Shown here: in pieces, positions 8,264 to 17,333 of the stretch
Numbering within the stretch: position 1 is the stretch's first letter
Layout: each line of letters opens with the position of its first letter
NCBI GenBank assembly: GCA_041917055.1
Contig: JAYRYJ010000012.1
Span: 33,198 to 97,197, forward strand
Origin: Pseudaquidulcibacter sp041917055
Lineage (GTDB): Bacteria; Pseudomonadota; Alphaproteobacteria; Caulobacterales; Aquidulcibacteraceae
Direction: 5' to 3'
DNA length: 64,000 nucleotides
Notes under the pieces: model-generated
Seen by the model: only the letters and a program-made list of their open reading frames with translations
Told to the model about the DNA's origin: nothing
Databases searched by the model: none
Program-made: the position numbers and the translations under genes

Positions 8264-9556
8264 ATGAAAAAGGCGTATTTTCAAAATAGACGAGTTCTAA
8301 ACTTTGCTTTTGGATGTTTTGTCCTTTGTGCCACCGCAATTAATGCGCCCCTTGCTATTGCTCAGTCTGCGCCGCTTGATGAGGGTGTCGCGGCTATTGT
8401 TAATGACGAGCCAATCACTTATTTCGACGTTCGTCAACGCACACGCTATTTGTTAATTCGCCAGAAAGTCGCAAATGTGACTGAAGAAATTATTAAAATG
8501 GCAAGTGAGCAAGCACTCAATTCATTGATTAATGAGCGTTTGCAATTGCAAGAAGCCACAAAATTCAAAGTCAAAATGAGCGACGAAGAAGTTGACCAAA
8601 TCCTCGCTAATCAGGCAAAAAATAGCGGCTCAAATATTCAAGATTTGTTCAAAGAATTAGGTGCCGCGGGCCTGTCAATCAAAGCCTATCGCGACAGTGT
8701 TCGTGCAGAAGTTTTGTGGCAACGCATTGTAGTTGGTCGTTATGGCTCAAGGGTCAAAATTTCACCAGAACAAATAAATGCTTCTTGGGAAAGAATTCAG
8801 GCCAGTGCCGATAAACCACAATATCAATTGTCCGAAATTTTCATCGAAGTTGCCGCCGAAAACGAAGATGAGGCTGCATTGAATGGCGCAAAAACCATTG
8901 TTGAAAAAGTTCGCGCGGGCGAAAATTTCGGTGCTTATGCTGAAGAATATTCTTATGCGCCGTCTGCGGCAACTGCCGGTGATTTGGGTTGGGTCGTCCT
9001 TGGCGAATTACGCCCTGAAGTCGCGGCTGTTATTGATAAAGTTCAAATCGGTCAGATTTCAGATCCTATCAAAGTGCAAGGCGGTTATATGATTATTGGC
9101 GTTCGTGCCAAACATGACGCCGGTGCTTTGGTAACTGCTTATAATCTCAAAGAATTTGCCAAGGCGGGGCCAGCAAATGCCGATGACGCCCAATGGAAGA
9201 AAATCAATAGCGCATTAAGTGCCGCAAAATCGCAATTTAACGGCAATTGCAAAGGCGTTGAAAAAATTGCCAAAGCGAATAATGTCAATCTAAATCACCT
9301 TGGCACTGTTTCTGAAAACGAATTATTGCCACAAATCAAAACCGAAATTTCGAAATTGAAAAAAGGTGATTCAACGCCGATTATGAAACTTGGTAATGAG
9401 GCTGTTGTAACTTTGATTTGCGATAAAACAATTTCCGGCCCCGATATTCCGACAAAGGCGCAGATTGAAGACCAAATGCACGATGCGGAATTGGGTCTGG
9501 TTGCGCGCCGTTATTTGCGCGATTTGCGTCGTGAAGCTTCAATCATCGAAAGATAG
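8264..9556 (+). CDS. surA: periplasmic chaperone and peptidyl-prolyl isomerase SurA
   Basis: Periplasmic chaperone for outer-membrane beta-barrel proteins such as LptD. The 430-residue protein has a signal peptide ending about AIAQ (residue 34), the SurA N-terminal segment (EGVAAIVNDEPITYFDVRQR), and one parvulin-type PPIC domain at about residues 185-285 (QYQLSEIFIEV through GGYMIIGVRAK). E. coli SurA has two parvulin domains; I see one clear copy, as in many alphaproteobacterial homologues. It follows the palindromic element, and pdxA starts about 5 bases after its stop. An AGAGGA ribosome site precedes the ATG. Confidence 0.9.
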   Translation: MKKAYFQNRRVLNFAFGCFVLCATAINAPLAIAQSAPLDEGVAAIVNDEPITYFDVRQRTRYLLIRQKVANVTEEIIKMASEQALNSLINERLQLQEATKFKVKMSDEEVDQILANQAKNSGSNIQDLFKELGAAGLSIKAYRDSVRAEVLWQRIVVGRYGSRVKISPEQINASWERIQASADKPQYQLSEIFIEVAAENEDEAALNGAKTIVEKVRAGENFGAYAEEYSYAPSAATAGDLGWVVLGELRPEVAAVIDKVQIGQISDPIKVQGGYMIIGVRAKHDAGALVTAYNLKEFAKAGPANADDAQWKKINSALSAAKSQFNGNCKGVEKIAKANNVNLNHLGTVSENELLPQIKTEISKLKKGDSTPIMKLGNEAVVTLICDKTISGPDIPTKAQIEDQMHDAELGLVARRYLRDLRREASIIER

Positions 9557-9560
9557 GAAC

Positions 9561-10574
9561 TTGAAGCCTTTGGTGGTTTCAATGGGCGATCCGGCAGGAA
9601 TTGGCCCTGAAATCCTTGTCAAAGCATGGCAGGTTTTGCGAAACAATTCTGAAATTCGTTTTGTTCTGATTGGCGATTTAAAAACAATCGCCGATGAATG
9701 TGAACGCCAAAATATTGCGCCGCCTAAATTGATTAAGTTTATCGGTGAAGACTTTGATTTTTCGACACAAATCGCGGTTCTATGCCCAAAAGAATTGCCG
9801 CAAGAGGCAATTTTGGGCTGTCCCAACACTGCTAATGCCGAAGCAATAATAGGATATATTGCAACGGGAACACAATTGTGCATTGATGGAAGCGCAAAAG
9901 CGATTGTAACACTTCCTATTTCTAAGAGCGTTTTATACGAAAGCGGTTTTGAATTTGGCGGTCACACTGAATTCATTGCGCATTTGTGTAGCCTATCTCA
10001 CCAAACCGATATTTTGCCAATCATGATGCTTATGGCGGAAAATGTCAGGGTTGCATTGGCGACAATCCATATTCCGCTTTCAAGCGTTGCGGCTTCGTTG
10101 AATTCACAACAAATCGAATTTACAATTCGAAGTCTTAATGATGCACTTAAAAATGATTTTGCAATTCAATCGCCCAAAATCGCAATTCTCGGCCTTAATC
10201 CCCATGCCGGTGAAAATGGAGATATTGGGCGCGAGGAAATTGAAATCATCAATCCGATTTGCGAAAAATTGCGTGCGGAAGGTATAGACTGCACCAATGC
10301 TATCCCTGCTGATAGTGCGTTTTCGCCGGAAAAACGCGCGTATTTTGACGCCTATGTTGCAATGTATCATGACCAAGGCCTAATACCGATTAAGACCATA
10401 GATTTCTGGGGTGGTGTAAATGTGACACTCGGTTTGCCTATTGTTCGAACCTCGCCCGATCACGGAACGGGCTTTGAAATAGCCGGGAAAAACACAGCCA
10501 ATCCACAAAGTTTCATAAATGCGATAAAAGCTGCAAATCAAATCTATGAAAACCGCCTGAAAGTTAAGCGATGA
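9561..10574 (+). CDS. pdxA: 4-hydroxythreonine-4-phosphate dehydrogenase
   Basis: Catalyses the NAD-dependent oxidation of 4-phosphohydroxy-L-threonine in pyridoxal phosphate biosynthesis. Hallmarks are MGDPAGIGPEI at the N-terminus and the three metal-binding histidines in FGGHTEFIAHL, ATIHIPLS and AMYHDQGLIPIK. No suitable ATG lies at the homologous start; the TTG with TAGGAA upstream gives 337 residues and avoids a long overlap with surA. It overlaps rsmA by ATGA, the same surA-pdxA-rsmA coupling seen in many proteobacteria. The TTG start is an inference. Confidence 0.94.
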   Translation: MKPLVVSMGDPAGIGPEILVKAWQVLRNNSEIRFVLIGDLKTIADECERQNIAPPKLIKFIGEDFDFSTQIAVLCPKELPQEAILGCPNTANAEAIIGYIATGTQLCIDGSAKAIVTLPISKSVLYESGFEFGGHTEFIAHLCSLSHQTDILPIMMLMAENVRVALATIHIPLSSVAASLNSQQIEFTIRSLNDALKNDFAIQSPKIAILGLNPHAGENGDIGREEIEIINPICEKLRAEGIDCTNAIPADSAFSPEKRAYFDAYVAMYHDQGLIPIKTIDFWGGVNVTLGLPIVRTSPDHGTGFEIAGKNTANPQSFINAIKAANQIYENRLKVKR

Positions 10575-11410
10575 AGAATTTAAAAGATGCACTGGTTGCG
10601 GGCGGTCTTTTTGCCAAGAAAAGTTTGGGACAGCACTTTTTGTTGGACATTAATTTGACCACGAAAATATCAAGGCTCGCGGCGATAGATGAAAATGATA
10701 TTATTTTTGAAATCGGCCCGGGCCCCGGTGGGCTTACCCAGGCATTATTAAATTCAAATGCTGCGAAAATAATTGTAATAGAAAAAGACAAAAGGTTTTG
10801 CGAACATTTGCGCGAATTTTTTGTGGATTCTAGTGAAAGACTTGAGATTATCGAGGGCGACGCATTAAAACTTAAACCATCAGATATTTTGCGCGAAAAA
10901 GGTTTGCCTGTTAAAGCAAAAATAATTGCTAACCTACCTTATAATGTCGGAACCCAAATTCTTATTAATTGGCTTCATGGCCTTGAAAACCAAATGCCCA
11001 TGTATTTGATGTTTCAAACCGAAGTCGCGCGTCGCATTTGCGCAGCAACGGGCGATAGTGAATTCGGAAGATTGGCAATTCTTGCACAGGCAATTATGAA
11101 TCCGAGAATAGTTATGCATGTTCCGCGTATGGCTTTTTCGCCACCCCCGAAAGTTGAAAGCGCGGTGGTTGAATTATTGCCGAAATCCGAAATCTATCCA
11201 CATGTTCAAGAATTGGCGAAAATCACCCAAGCAGCTTTTGGACAAAGACGAAAAATGCTGCGCTCGTCATTATCCTCATTGGGAAATGCAATTGAGATTT
11301 GCCAAGTTGCGGAAATTGACGAAACAAAACGCCCTGAAAATCTAACTCAAAATGAGTTTTACGCTTTGACAGACGCCTATATTCAAACGTCTTCGCGTAA
11401 TAGACCTTGA
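10571..11410 (+). CDS. rsmA: 16S rRNA A1518/A1519 dimethyltransferase
   Basis: Dimethylates two adjacent adenines near the 3' end of 16S rRNA; loss gives kasugamycin resistance. The 279-residue protein has the KKSLGQHFLLD start motif, the SAM-binding GPGPGGLTQALL motif and the catalytic NLPYNV motif, in the family order. Its ATG overlaps the pdxA stop (ATGA), so it ends the lptFGD-surA-pdxA-rsmA run. The 3' end overlaps the convergent gmk by about 28 bases, so there is no room for a terminator between them. Confidence 0.96.
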   Translation: MKNLKDALVAGGLFAKKSLGQHFLLDINLTTKISRLAAIDENDIIFEIGPGPGGLTQALLNSNAAKIIVIEKDKRFCEHLREFFVDSSERLEIIEGDALKLKPSDILREKGLPVKAKIIANLPYNVGTQILINWLHGLENQMPMYLMFQTEVARRICAATGDSEFGRLAILAQAIMNPRIVMHVPRMAFSPPPKVESAVVELLPKSEIYPHVQELAKITQAAFGQRRKMLRSSLSSLGNAIEICQVAEIDETKRPENLTQNEFYALTDAYIQTSSRNRP

Positions 11411-12024
11411 ACAAAACCACCCACCCATGGCTGGCGATAGCGGCGCAATCTTTCGGCGGCGATGATTGTTCTTAGCCTATCATAAGTAAGGTCTAAATCC
11501 TCATTGACTAAAACATAATCATAAGTATCAGCGCGCGCGATTTCACCATAGGCATTAGTCATGCGGCGTTTTATTACTGCATCATCATCTTGCCCACGAC
11601 CTTCAAGGCGATTTTTCAATTCCTTCATTGAAGGCGGCAAAATGAAGATTTTCACGACGTCGGATGGCGCTGAAAGTCCTAATTGCTGCGCACCTTGCCA
11701 ATCAATATCGAAAACGACATCAAGTCCGGATTTCAAAGTTTTCATAATCGGCTCGCGCGGAGAGCCATAGTAATTATCATGGACTTCGGCCCATTCAAGG
11801 AAGCCGTCTTCGGCACGCATTTTGCGAAATTCATCTTTGCTGACAAAGCAATAATGCACGTTATTCTCTTCGCCTTCGCGCATCGGGCGTGTGGTCCAAG
11901 ACACGGATAGTTTTACGCCATTATCTTCACCAACCAAGCGGCGCGAAAGTGTGGTCTTACCTGCGCCCGATGGCGAGGAAAGAACCAATAACATGCCACG
12001 ACGCTTTTCTTTATTATATTCCAT
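11383..12024 (-). CDS. gmk: guanylate kinase
   Basis: Phosphorylates GMP to GDP with ATP. The P-loop SSPSGAGKTTL lies near residue 20, followed by SVSWTTRPMREGE and the GMP-binding HDNYYGSPREP segment; length (213 residues) is normal. I use the ATG of MEYNKEK rather than a TTG two codons upstream. It is the last gene of the acpP-fabF-mltG-gmk run and converges on rsmA with a short overlap. Confidence 0.95.
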   Translation of the reverse strand: MEYNKEKRRGMLLVLSSPSGAGKTTLSRRLVGEDNGVKLSVSWTTRPMREGEENNVHYCFVSKDEFRKMRAEDGFLEWAEVHDNYYGSPREPIMKTLKSGLDVVFDIDWQGAQQLGLSAPSDVVKIFILPPSMKELKNRLEGRGQDDDAVIKRRMTNAYGEIARADTYDYVLVNEDLDLTYDRLRTIIAAERLRRYRQPWVGGFVQGLLREDV

Positions 12025-12053
12025 GCCCAAGTCTAACTCTAAAACCTAAATAA

Positions 12054-13130
12054 TTATTTTCCGCCGTCCAATTCTTTTGGGGCACTTTGTTCCATTTTTT
12101 CTTTTTGAGCGCGGATTTCACGCCATTTGGCGACATTTCTTTCATGCTCTTCATAAGTTTCAGCAAAAACATGACCACCTGTACCATCAGCAACAAAGAA
12201 CAAATCTTTGGTTTTCGGTGGATTTAGAACTGCCATAATCGCCTCTTTCCCCGGATTGCAAATTGGGGTCGGTGGTAGGCCATTGATGACATAAGTGTTC
12301 CAAGGCGTGTCTTTCGTAATCTCATCTTTCATAATCTTGCGCCCCAAAGGAAAACCCTTGGTTATGCCATAAATAATTGTCGGATCAGATTGTAATTTCA
12401 TACCCTCGCGCAAACGATTGACAAAAACCGCCGCGACTTTTGGTCTTTCTTCGGCTATTCCGGTTTCTTTTTCAACGATTGAGGCCAATACCAAGGCCTC
12501 TTCCTTGGTCTTAATCGGCAAATCCGCGGCGCGTTTAAGCCATAAATCATCAAGAACTTTCGATTGCGCCGCGACCATTTTATTGATTAATTCGGCGCGC
12601 GTGTCACCACGATTTAAATTGTAAGTATCAGGTAAAAGCGTCCCTTCAGCGGGAATAGGCGGCATATCGCCGCTTAGCATCGGATTATTTTTGATTTTCG
12701 CTAAGACCTGTGCCACGGCCCAACCTTCGGGAATGGTCAATTTATGATTTACCGCGTCACCAAGGCTAAGAATACGCAAAATTTTCAGTGCCGAGGCACG
12801 TGATGGGATTTCATATTCGCCCGGTTTGATTTTGCGCCCCGCCCCCGTGACTACGCTTAGTGCCCGAAAAGCAAAAGGCGATCGCAATAGATTTTCTTTT
12901 TGCAATGAAGACGCGATTTTGCCGGCGCCCTGCCCTGCTTCAACATAAAACAAGGTCTTTTTGCCGGAGGCGGCTTTGGGCCCTGGGCCAAAGAATAAAG
13001 TCAATAAAAGGCCGAAAATCGCGCAAACCAAAACAATGGCCGCAATAATACCAATTTTTTCAAAGCGCTTTTCACGGCTTTGCAATTTGTGTTTTTGCTT
13101 TTTGCGGAAATCTTTGGCAGCGTCGCTCAT
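12054..13130 (-). CDS. mltG: endolytic murein transglycosylase
   Basis: Membrane-anchored lytic transglycosylase thought to terminate nascent peptidoglycan glycan strands. After a basic cytoplasmic tail it has one transmembrane segment at about residues 27-49, then a LysM-like region and the YceG/MltG catalytic domain. The catalytic Glu is in LASIVEKETG, followed by QSDPTIIYGIT and NGLPPTPICNPG, all diagnostic. It lies 9 bases after fabF and about 30 bases before gmk, so is very likely co-transcribed with both. Confidence 0.95.
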   Translation of the reverse strand: MSDAAKDFRKKQKHKLQSREKRFEKIGIIAAIVLVCAIFGLLLTLFFGPGPKAASGKKTLFYVEAGQGAGKIASSLQKENLLRSPFAFRALSVVTGAGRKIKPGEYEIPSRASALKILRILSLGDAVNHKLTIPEGWAVAQVLAKIKNNPMLSGDMPPIPAEGTLLPDTYNLNRGDTRAELINKMVAAQSKVLDDLWLKRAADLPIKTKEEALVLASIVEKETGIAEERPKVAAVFVNRLREGMKLQSDPTIIYGITKGFPLGRKIMKDEITKDTPWNTYVINGLPPTPICNPGKEAIMAVLNPPKTKDLFFVADGTGGHVFAETYEEHERNVAKWREIRAQKEKMEQSAPKELDGGK

Positions 13131-13139
13131 CGCTGCAGT

Positions 13140-14423
13140 CTAAACTTTTTTGAAAATCAAAGCGGCATTGGTTCCGCCGAAACCGAAAGAATTTGACATC
13201 GCAATATCAATATTCATTTCTTTGGCAACCAAAGGCACAAGGTCAATTTTCGTTTCAATCGAAGGATTGTGTAGGTTCAATGTTGGCGGTGCAATTGAAT
13301 TTTGCATTGCCAAAAGGCTGAAAACCGCCTCTACAGAACCCGCCGCACCAAGCAAATGCCCAATTGCTGATTTTGTAGATGAAACTGTTAAACCGTCACA
13401 CGCAGAACCAAACAGACGCTCAATCGCGCGTAATTCGATTTCATCACCCAATGGTGTCGAAGTTCCATGGGAATTGACATATTGAATATCGGAAACCGAA
13501 ATTTTGGCATCTTTCAAGGCCGCAGTCATGGCCCTAAATCCACCATTACCATCATCGGCAGGCGCAGTAATATGATGCGCATCGCCCGATAGTCCATAGC
13601 CCAAAACTTCACCATAAATCTTTGCGCCGCGCGCTTTCGCGTGTTCATATTCTTCGAGAACGACGACACCTGCACCCTCACCCAAAACAAAGCCATCACG
13701 GTCTTTGTCATAGGGGCGTGACGCTTCTGTTGGGTTATCATTATATCCTGACGACAATGCACGAGCCGCCGCAAAACCGACCATGCCGATTTTGCAAACC
13801 GCAGCCTCAGCGCCACCTGCAACCATTACGTCGGCATCGCCATATTTAATTAGGCGCGCCGCATCACCAATCGCATGCGCGCCAGTGGCACATGCAGTAA
13901 CAACAGAATGATTCGGCCCACGGAATTGGTATTTTATGGACACATGACCAGAAATAAGATTTATCAATGCCGAAGGAACAAAGAATGGACTTACTTTTCG
14001 TGGCCCTTCTCGCTCTAATAATAGTGCAGTTTCGGCAATTGTGGAAAGTCCGCCAATACCGGAACCAATCATAACACCGGTTCTGTCTTGGTCTTCGACG
14101 TTTTCGGGCTTCCAACCCGAATCCTCAATAGCTTCAATAGCGGCAGCCATGCCATAAAGGATAAAATCATCAACGCGTTTTCTATCACGCGGTGTCATGG
14201 CATCATCCGGATTGAACGAACCCGCAATATCAGGTCCGCCGCCACCCATGCCATTCACTTGCGGCACTTCACATGCATAACGGATTGCAAGTTCAGACGC
14301 ATCAAAGCGGGTAACCGTGCCACAGCCCGATTTCCCCGCCAATAATGCGTTCCAAACATGCCCGACCCCCACACCCAAAGGCGTTACAAGGCCGACACCG
14401 GTCACAACAACGCGACGCGCCAT
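13140..14423 (-). CDS. fabF: 3-oxoacyl-ACP synthase II
   Basis: Condensing enzyme of type II fatty-acid synthesis, elongating acyl-ACP with malonyl-ACP. The Cys-His-His triad is visible in VTACATGAHA, NSHGTSTPLGD and KSAIGHLLGAAGS. At 427 residues it is slightly longer than the E. coli enzyme because of a small insertion near residue 60. It starts 6 bases after acpP, whose product is its substrate carrier, and leads into mltG. Confidence 0.96.
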   Translation of the reverse strand: MARRVVVTGVGLVTPLGVGVGHVWNALLAGKSGCGTVTRFDASELAIRYACEVPQVNGMGGGGPDIAGSFNPDDAMTPRDRKRVDDFILYGMAAAIEAIEDSGWKPENVEDQDRTGVMIGSGIGGLSTIAETALLLEREGPRKVSPFFVPSALINLISGHVSIKYQFRGPNHSVVTACATGAHAIGDAARLIKYGDADVMVAGGAEAAVCKIGMVGFAAARALSSGYNDNPTEASRPYDKDRDGFVLGEGAGVVVLEEYEHAKARGAKIYGEVLGYGLSGDAHHITAPADDGNGGFRAMTAALKDAKISVSDIQYVNSHGTSTPLGDEIELRAIERLFGSACDGLTVSSTKSAIGHLLGAAGSVEAVFSLLAMQNSIAPPTLNLHNPSIETKIDLVPLVAKEMNIDIAMSNSFGFGGTNAALIFKKV

Positions 14424-14429
14424 TGTTGA

Positions 14430-14666
14430 CTAGCCTTTGTTAGCTTCGATGAACTTAACTGCGTCACCGACAGTTTGAATTTTTTCAGCAGCGTCATCAG
14501 GAATTTCGACGCCAAATTCTTCTTCGAAGGCCATTACAAGTTCAACAGTATCAAGGCTGTCCGCGCCAAGATCGTCAATGAAATTCGCATTCTCAGTCAC
14601 TTTTTCAGCATCAGCCTGCAAATGCTCAATCACGATTTTCTTTACTTTTTCCAATACTTCAGACAT
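14430..14666 (-). CDS. acpP: acyl carrier protein
   Basis: A 78-residue acidic four-helix protein carrying growing acyl chains on a phosphopantetheine arm attached to the Ser in GADSLDTVELVMAFEEEF. First gene of acpP-fabF-mltG-gmk. The 235 bp upstream up to the next gene must hold the operon promoter; I see no conserved RNA element there. Confidence 0.97.
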   Translation of the reverse strand: MSEVLEKVKKIVIEHLQADAEKVTENANFIDDLGADSLDTVELVMAFEEEFGVEIPDDAAEKIQTVGDAVKFIEANKG

Positions 14667-14901
14667 TTTTTGCCCTCGTCAAATATGGGGCAAAATCGCC
14701 CCTAAAGTTAAAAACCCGCTCTGATACCACGTCTATGACGCAAACCAAAGCCCCAAAAAACCCCATTGTCATTTTTGAACCAAAATGAAAAGCAAAAAGT
14801 GCATATGGAAATCAAATCCCCTAGTATTTTTAGGAAAAACAAGGCACCGAAAAATGTGAAATCTAACGCCACGGAAGGTTTCTTAGGAGAGAATTTGAAT
14901 T

Positions 14902-16119
14902 TTACTTCACACTAACGTGTTTAAAGCCTGCCATTTGTGCTAATTGCGCCTGTCTTTGGGTATAGAGGCCGCGCATTATGAAGAATCCGCTTCTTGCTTT
15001 GATAAGGTCCAAAATGCGTTTTAGGCTTTTTAGGACTTGGCTTTCGCCGCTTATTGCGCAAATGTTGGGAATTGAAAATCCATCAAATCTCACTTGTTTT
15101 AGAGTTTCAAGGTTTTTGACATCCATCGGAAAATCTATGAGAACGGCGGAACAATGATTTTTCAATATGGCGCAGATTTCGACCAATTTGAATAAAGGAA
15201 CCGATTGCGTTCCATGCAGCTCCAAAACCGCTTTCATCCCAAAATTTCCGCAAAACAATTCTAAGTCTTCAACAATTCGCTTCCTATTCGCTGCATTTGC
15301 GACGGTCATGAAATTTATCGGAATTATTAGTAATATTTTCCTTTGACCTATTGGAAGATTACGAATTTCTTTGAGACCCAAGCGCAATAATTCTAAATCT
15401 ATCGACTGAATAATTTCGGGGCTTAGCTTGTTAATCTCGCCAAAAAAGGGCGTATTGTCCAAATTTACTAATTCATATCCCAAACGGTGACCGATTTCTT
15501 TTCGTTCTTTTAATTGCAGAATTTTTTCAATTTTTAGAAACGGTCGTATTTCTAATTTGATGTTTGCGTCTTCAGATTTTTCGCTTTTGCTTAATTCACT
15601 TTGACTTAAATCTTCGATTTCAAATTCATTTGTCGTGGCACTTAGGCCAATTTCTTCATTTGATAATTTACGAAAATGAATTCTTGTAACTGCATCGGCA
15701 AAGATTTCGAAAACTTCGTTTTCCAAAACCCTATCATGACCGATAAAATAGGTGAAAACATTGGTCTGCATTTTCGCGCAGATTCGCGCGGCGAATTTCG
15801 GTTCAATTTCCGGAAGCGCAAAAATAAAGTCGGTTTCTGACGCGCGGCAACACCAATTCGGTTTTTCAAACTTGCGCGAAAACGCGGTTTCTATGAATTG
15901 AAAAATCAATTCGCGTTTTGTGGCCCATCTTCCGCCCAAGGCATTTTTCAGATTGTTAAAACGCAAAAGGAATAAATGACCGCTGCAATCAATGTCGCAA
16001 TTTTTGATTTTTTCAAATAATGCAATCGGATAATAATCTGTTTGTATTGCGTTTATCGCATTGAAATTTGGCGGCGGGACGCTCTCAATCCGCGTATTTG
16101 TTGCCACCATGGTTTCCAT
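14902..16119 (-). CDS. degenerate GGDEF/EAL-like protein
   Basis: A 405-residue soluble protein. The N-terminal half (about residues 45-155) has the spacing of a GGDEF domain but no GGDEF motif. The C-terminal half (about 190-405) follows the EAL outline: RPFLKIEKIL, YELVN, QSIDLELLRLGL, LLIIPINFMTVAN, VLELHGTQS, LIDFPMDVKN, FFIMRGLYTQRQ. The catalytic EAL, metal-binding Asn and DDFGTG-type motifs are absent, so it is probably a non-enzymatic sensor or scaffold. AGGAG precedes the ATG. The monocistronic gene lies between acpP and dusA. Family assignment is an inference from pattern, not motif identity. Confidence 0.5.
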   Translation of the reverse strand: METMVATNTRIESVPPPNFNAINAIQTDYYPIALFEKIKNCDIDCSGHLFLLRFNNLKNALGGRWATKRELIFQFIETAFSRKFEKPNWCCRASETDFIFALPEIEPKFAARICAKMQTNVFTYFIGHDRVLENEVFEIFADAVTRIHFRKLSNEEIGLSATTNEFEIEDLSQSELSKSEKSEDANIKLEIRPFLKIEKILQLKERKEIGHRLGYELVNLDNTPFFGEINKLSPEIIQSIDLELLRLGLKEIRNLPIGQRKILLIIPINFMTVANAANRKRIVEDLELFCGNFGMKAVLELHGTQSVPLFKLVEICAILKNHCSAVLIDFPMDVKNLETLKQVRFDGFSIPNICAISGESQVLKSLKRILDLIKARSGFFIMRGLYTQRQAQLAQMAGFKHVSVK

Positions 16120-16270
16120 TAAATAACTCCTGGAAACATGGAACTATATTTCGATTGTTAAAGTCTCAATTAATTAGTGAAAGTTTTATTGATTTTGCGA
16201 AACATTTGCAAAATGCGAATAAATGCTACTCTGTGCGATGTTAAAATTCGATGGGATTGAGGGAATTAGT

Positions 16271-17254
16271 TTACGCCCCCAAAACTTCCCCCACCGCTTT
16301 ATCAAACACTTCAATACCCGCGCCTTTTTTTACGGCTTCTTCGCCCATTATTCTGCGGAAATTTCTTGCGCCTTTATAGCCGTTGAACAGACCCAAAAGG
16401 TGTTTGGTCATGGCGTGAAGCGGCACTTTTTTTGCAAGTTGTTCGATTATATATGGGCGGAATTGCGAAATGGCTTGTTCGGGCGTCACAATATAATCTT
16501 CACCAAAGAATTCTTTATCGACCAAACCCAATAAATGCGGGTATTTATAGGCCGCACGCCCCAACATCACACCATCTAAAGGGCCAATTTCTTGGTGGCA
16601 CATTTCAATAGTATTCAAGCCGCCGTTAAGAACAATAGTCAGATGCGGATAAGCAATCTTCAGGCGGCGCACAATGTCATAATTAAGGGGCGGAATATCG
16701 CGGTTTTCTTTGGGTGTCAGACCCGCCAAAATCGCTTTACGAGCGTGAACCACGAATAAATCCGTACCGCGCGACGCAAGATATTCGACAAAGGGAAATA
16801 AAACTTCTTCAGGGTCGTGACCGTCAACCGCGATACGGTGCTTGATATGAACGGGGATTTTTACCGCTTCACGCATTGCCTGTAAACAATCGCCGACCAA
16901 TTCGGGTTCATACATTAAACACGCCCCGAACGAGCCTTTTTTCACCCGTTTTGACGGGCACCCGACATTTAGGTTTATTTCGTCATAACCGAATTCTTCC
17001 ACGATTTTCGCAGCTTTAGCCAAATCATCAGGCTCAGCGCCACCGATTTGAAAGCAAACCGGATGTTCAACCTCATTATAGGCCAAAAGACGTTTTACAT
17101 CGCCGCGCAAAATTGATTGCGCTACCACCATTTCCGTCCAAAGCATGGAATGCTTGGTCAAGATTCGATGAAAGACACGGCAATGCCTGTCTGTCCATTC
17201 CATCATAGGGGCAACTGCGAATTTGTGCGCGGGGTTAAAGGTCATTCGCGGCAT
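16271..17254 (-). CDS. dusA: tRNA-dihydrouridine synthase A
   Basis: FMN-dependent enzyme reducing U20/U20a in the tRNA D-loop. Diagnostic segments: VAPMMEWTDRHCRVFHRIL, WTEMVVAQSILRGD, NVGCPSKRVKKGSFGACLM with the catalytic Cys, HARKAILAGLTPKENR and the FMN-phosphate region VLNGG. Longer upstream starts exist, but the ATG of MPRMTFNPAHKF fits family length (327 residues). It is divergent from the M20 peptidase. DusA substrates may include the tRNA-like RNA found near 27 kb, which has an intact D-arm; that link is an inference. Confidence 0.94.
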   Translation of the reverse strand: MPRMTFNPAHKFAVAPMMEWTDRHCRVFHRILTKHSMLWTEMVVAQSILRGDVKRLLAYNEVEHPVCFQIGGAEPDDLAKAAKIVEEFGYDEINLNVGCPSKRVKKGSFGACLMYEPELVGDCLQAMREAVKIPVHIKHRIAVDGHDPEEVLFPFVEYLASRGTDLFVVHARKAILAGLTPKENRDIPPLNYDIVRRLKIAYPHLTIVLNGGLNTIEMCHQEIGPLDGVMLGRAAYKYPHLLGLVDKEFFGEDYIVTPEQAISQFRPYIIEQLAKKVPLHAMTKHLLGLFNGYKGARNFRRIMGEEAVKKGAGIEVFDKAVGEVLGA

Positions 17255-17333
17255 ATAGTGAAAGGCACACAAAACTTCAAACCCACTTGTGCAAAATGCG
17301 AATGTGTTGCAAAAGATTCTATCGAGGTGAAAA

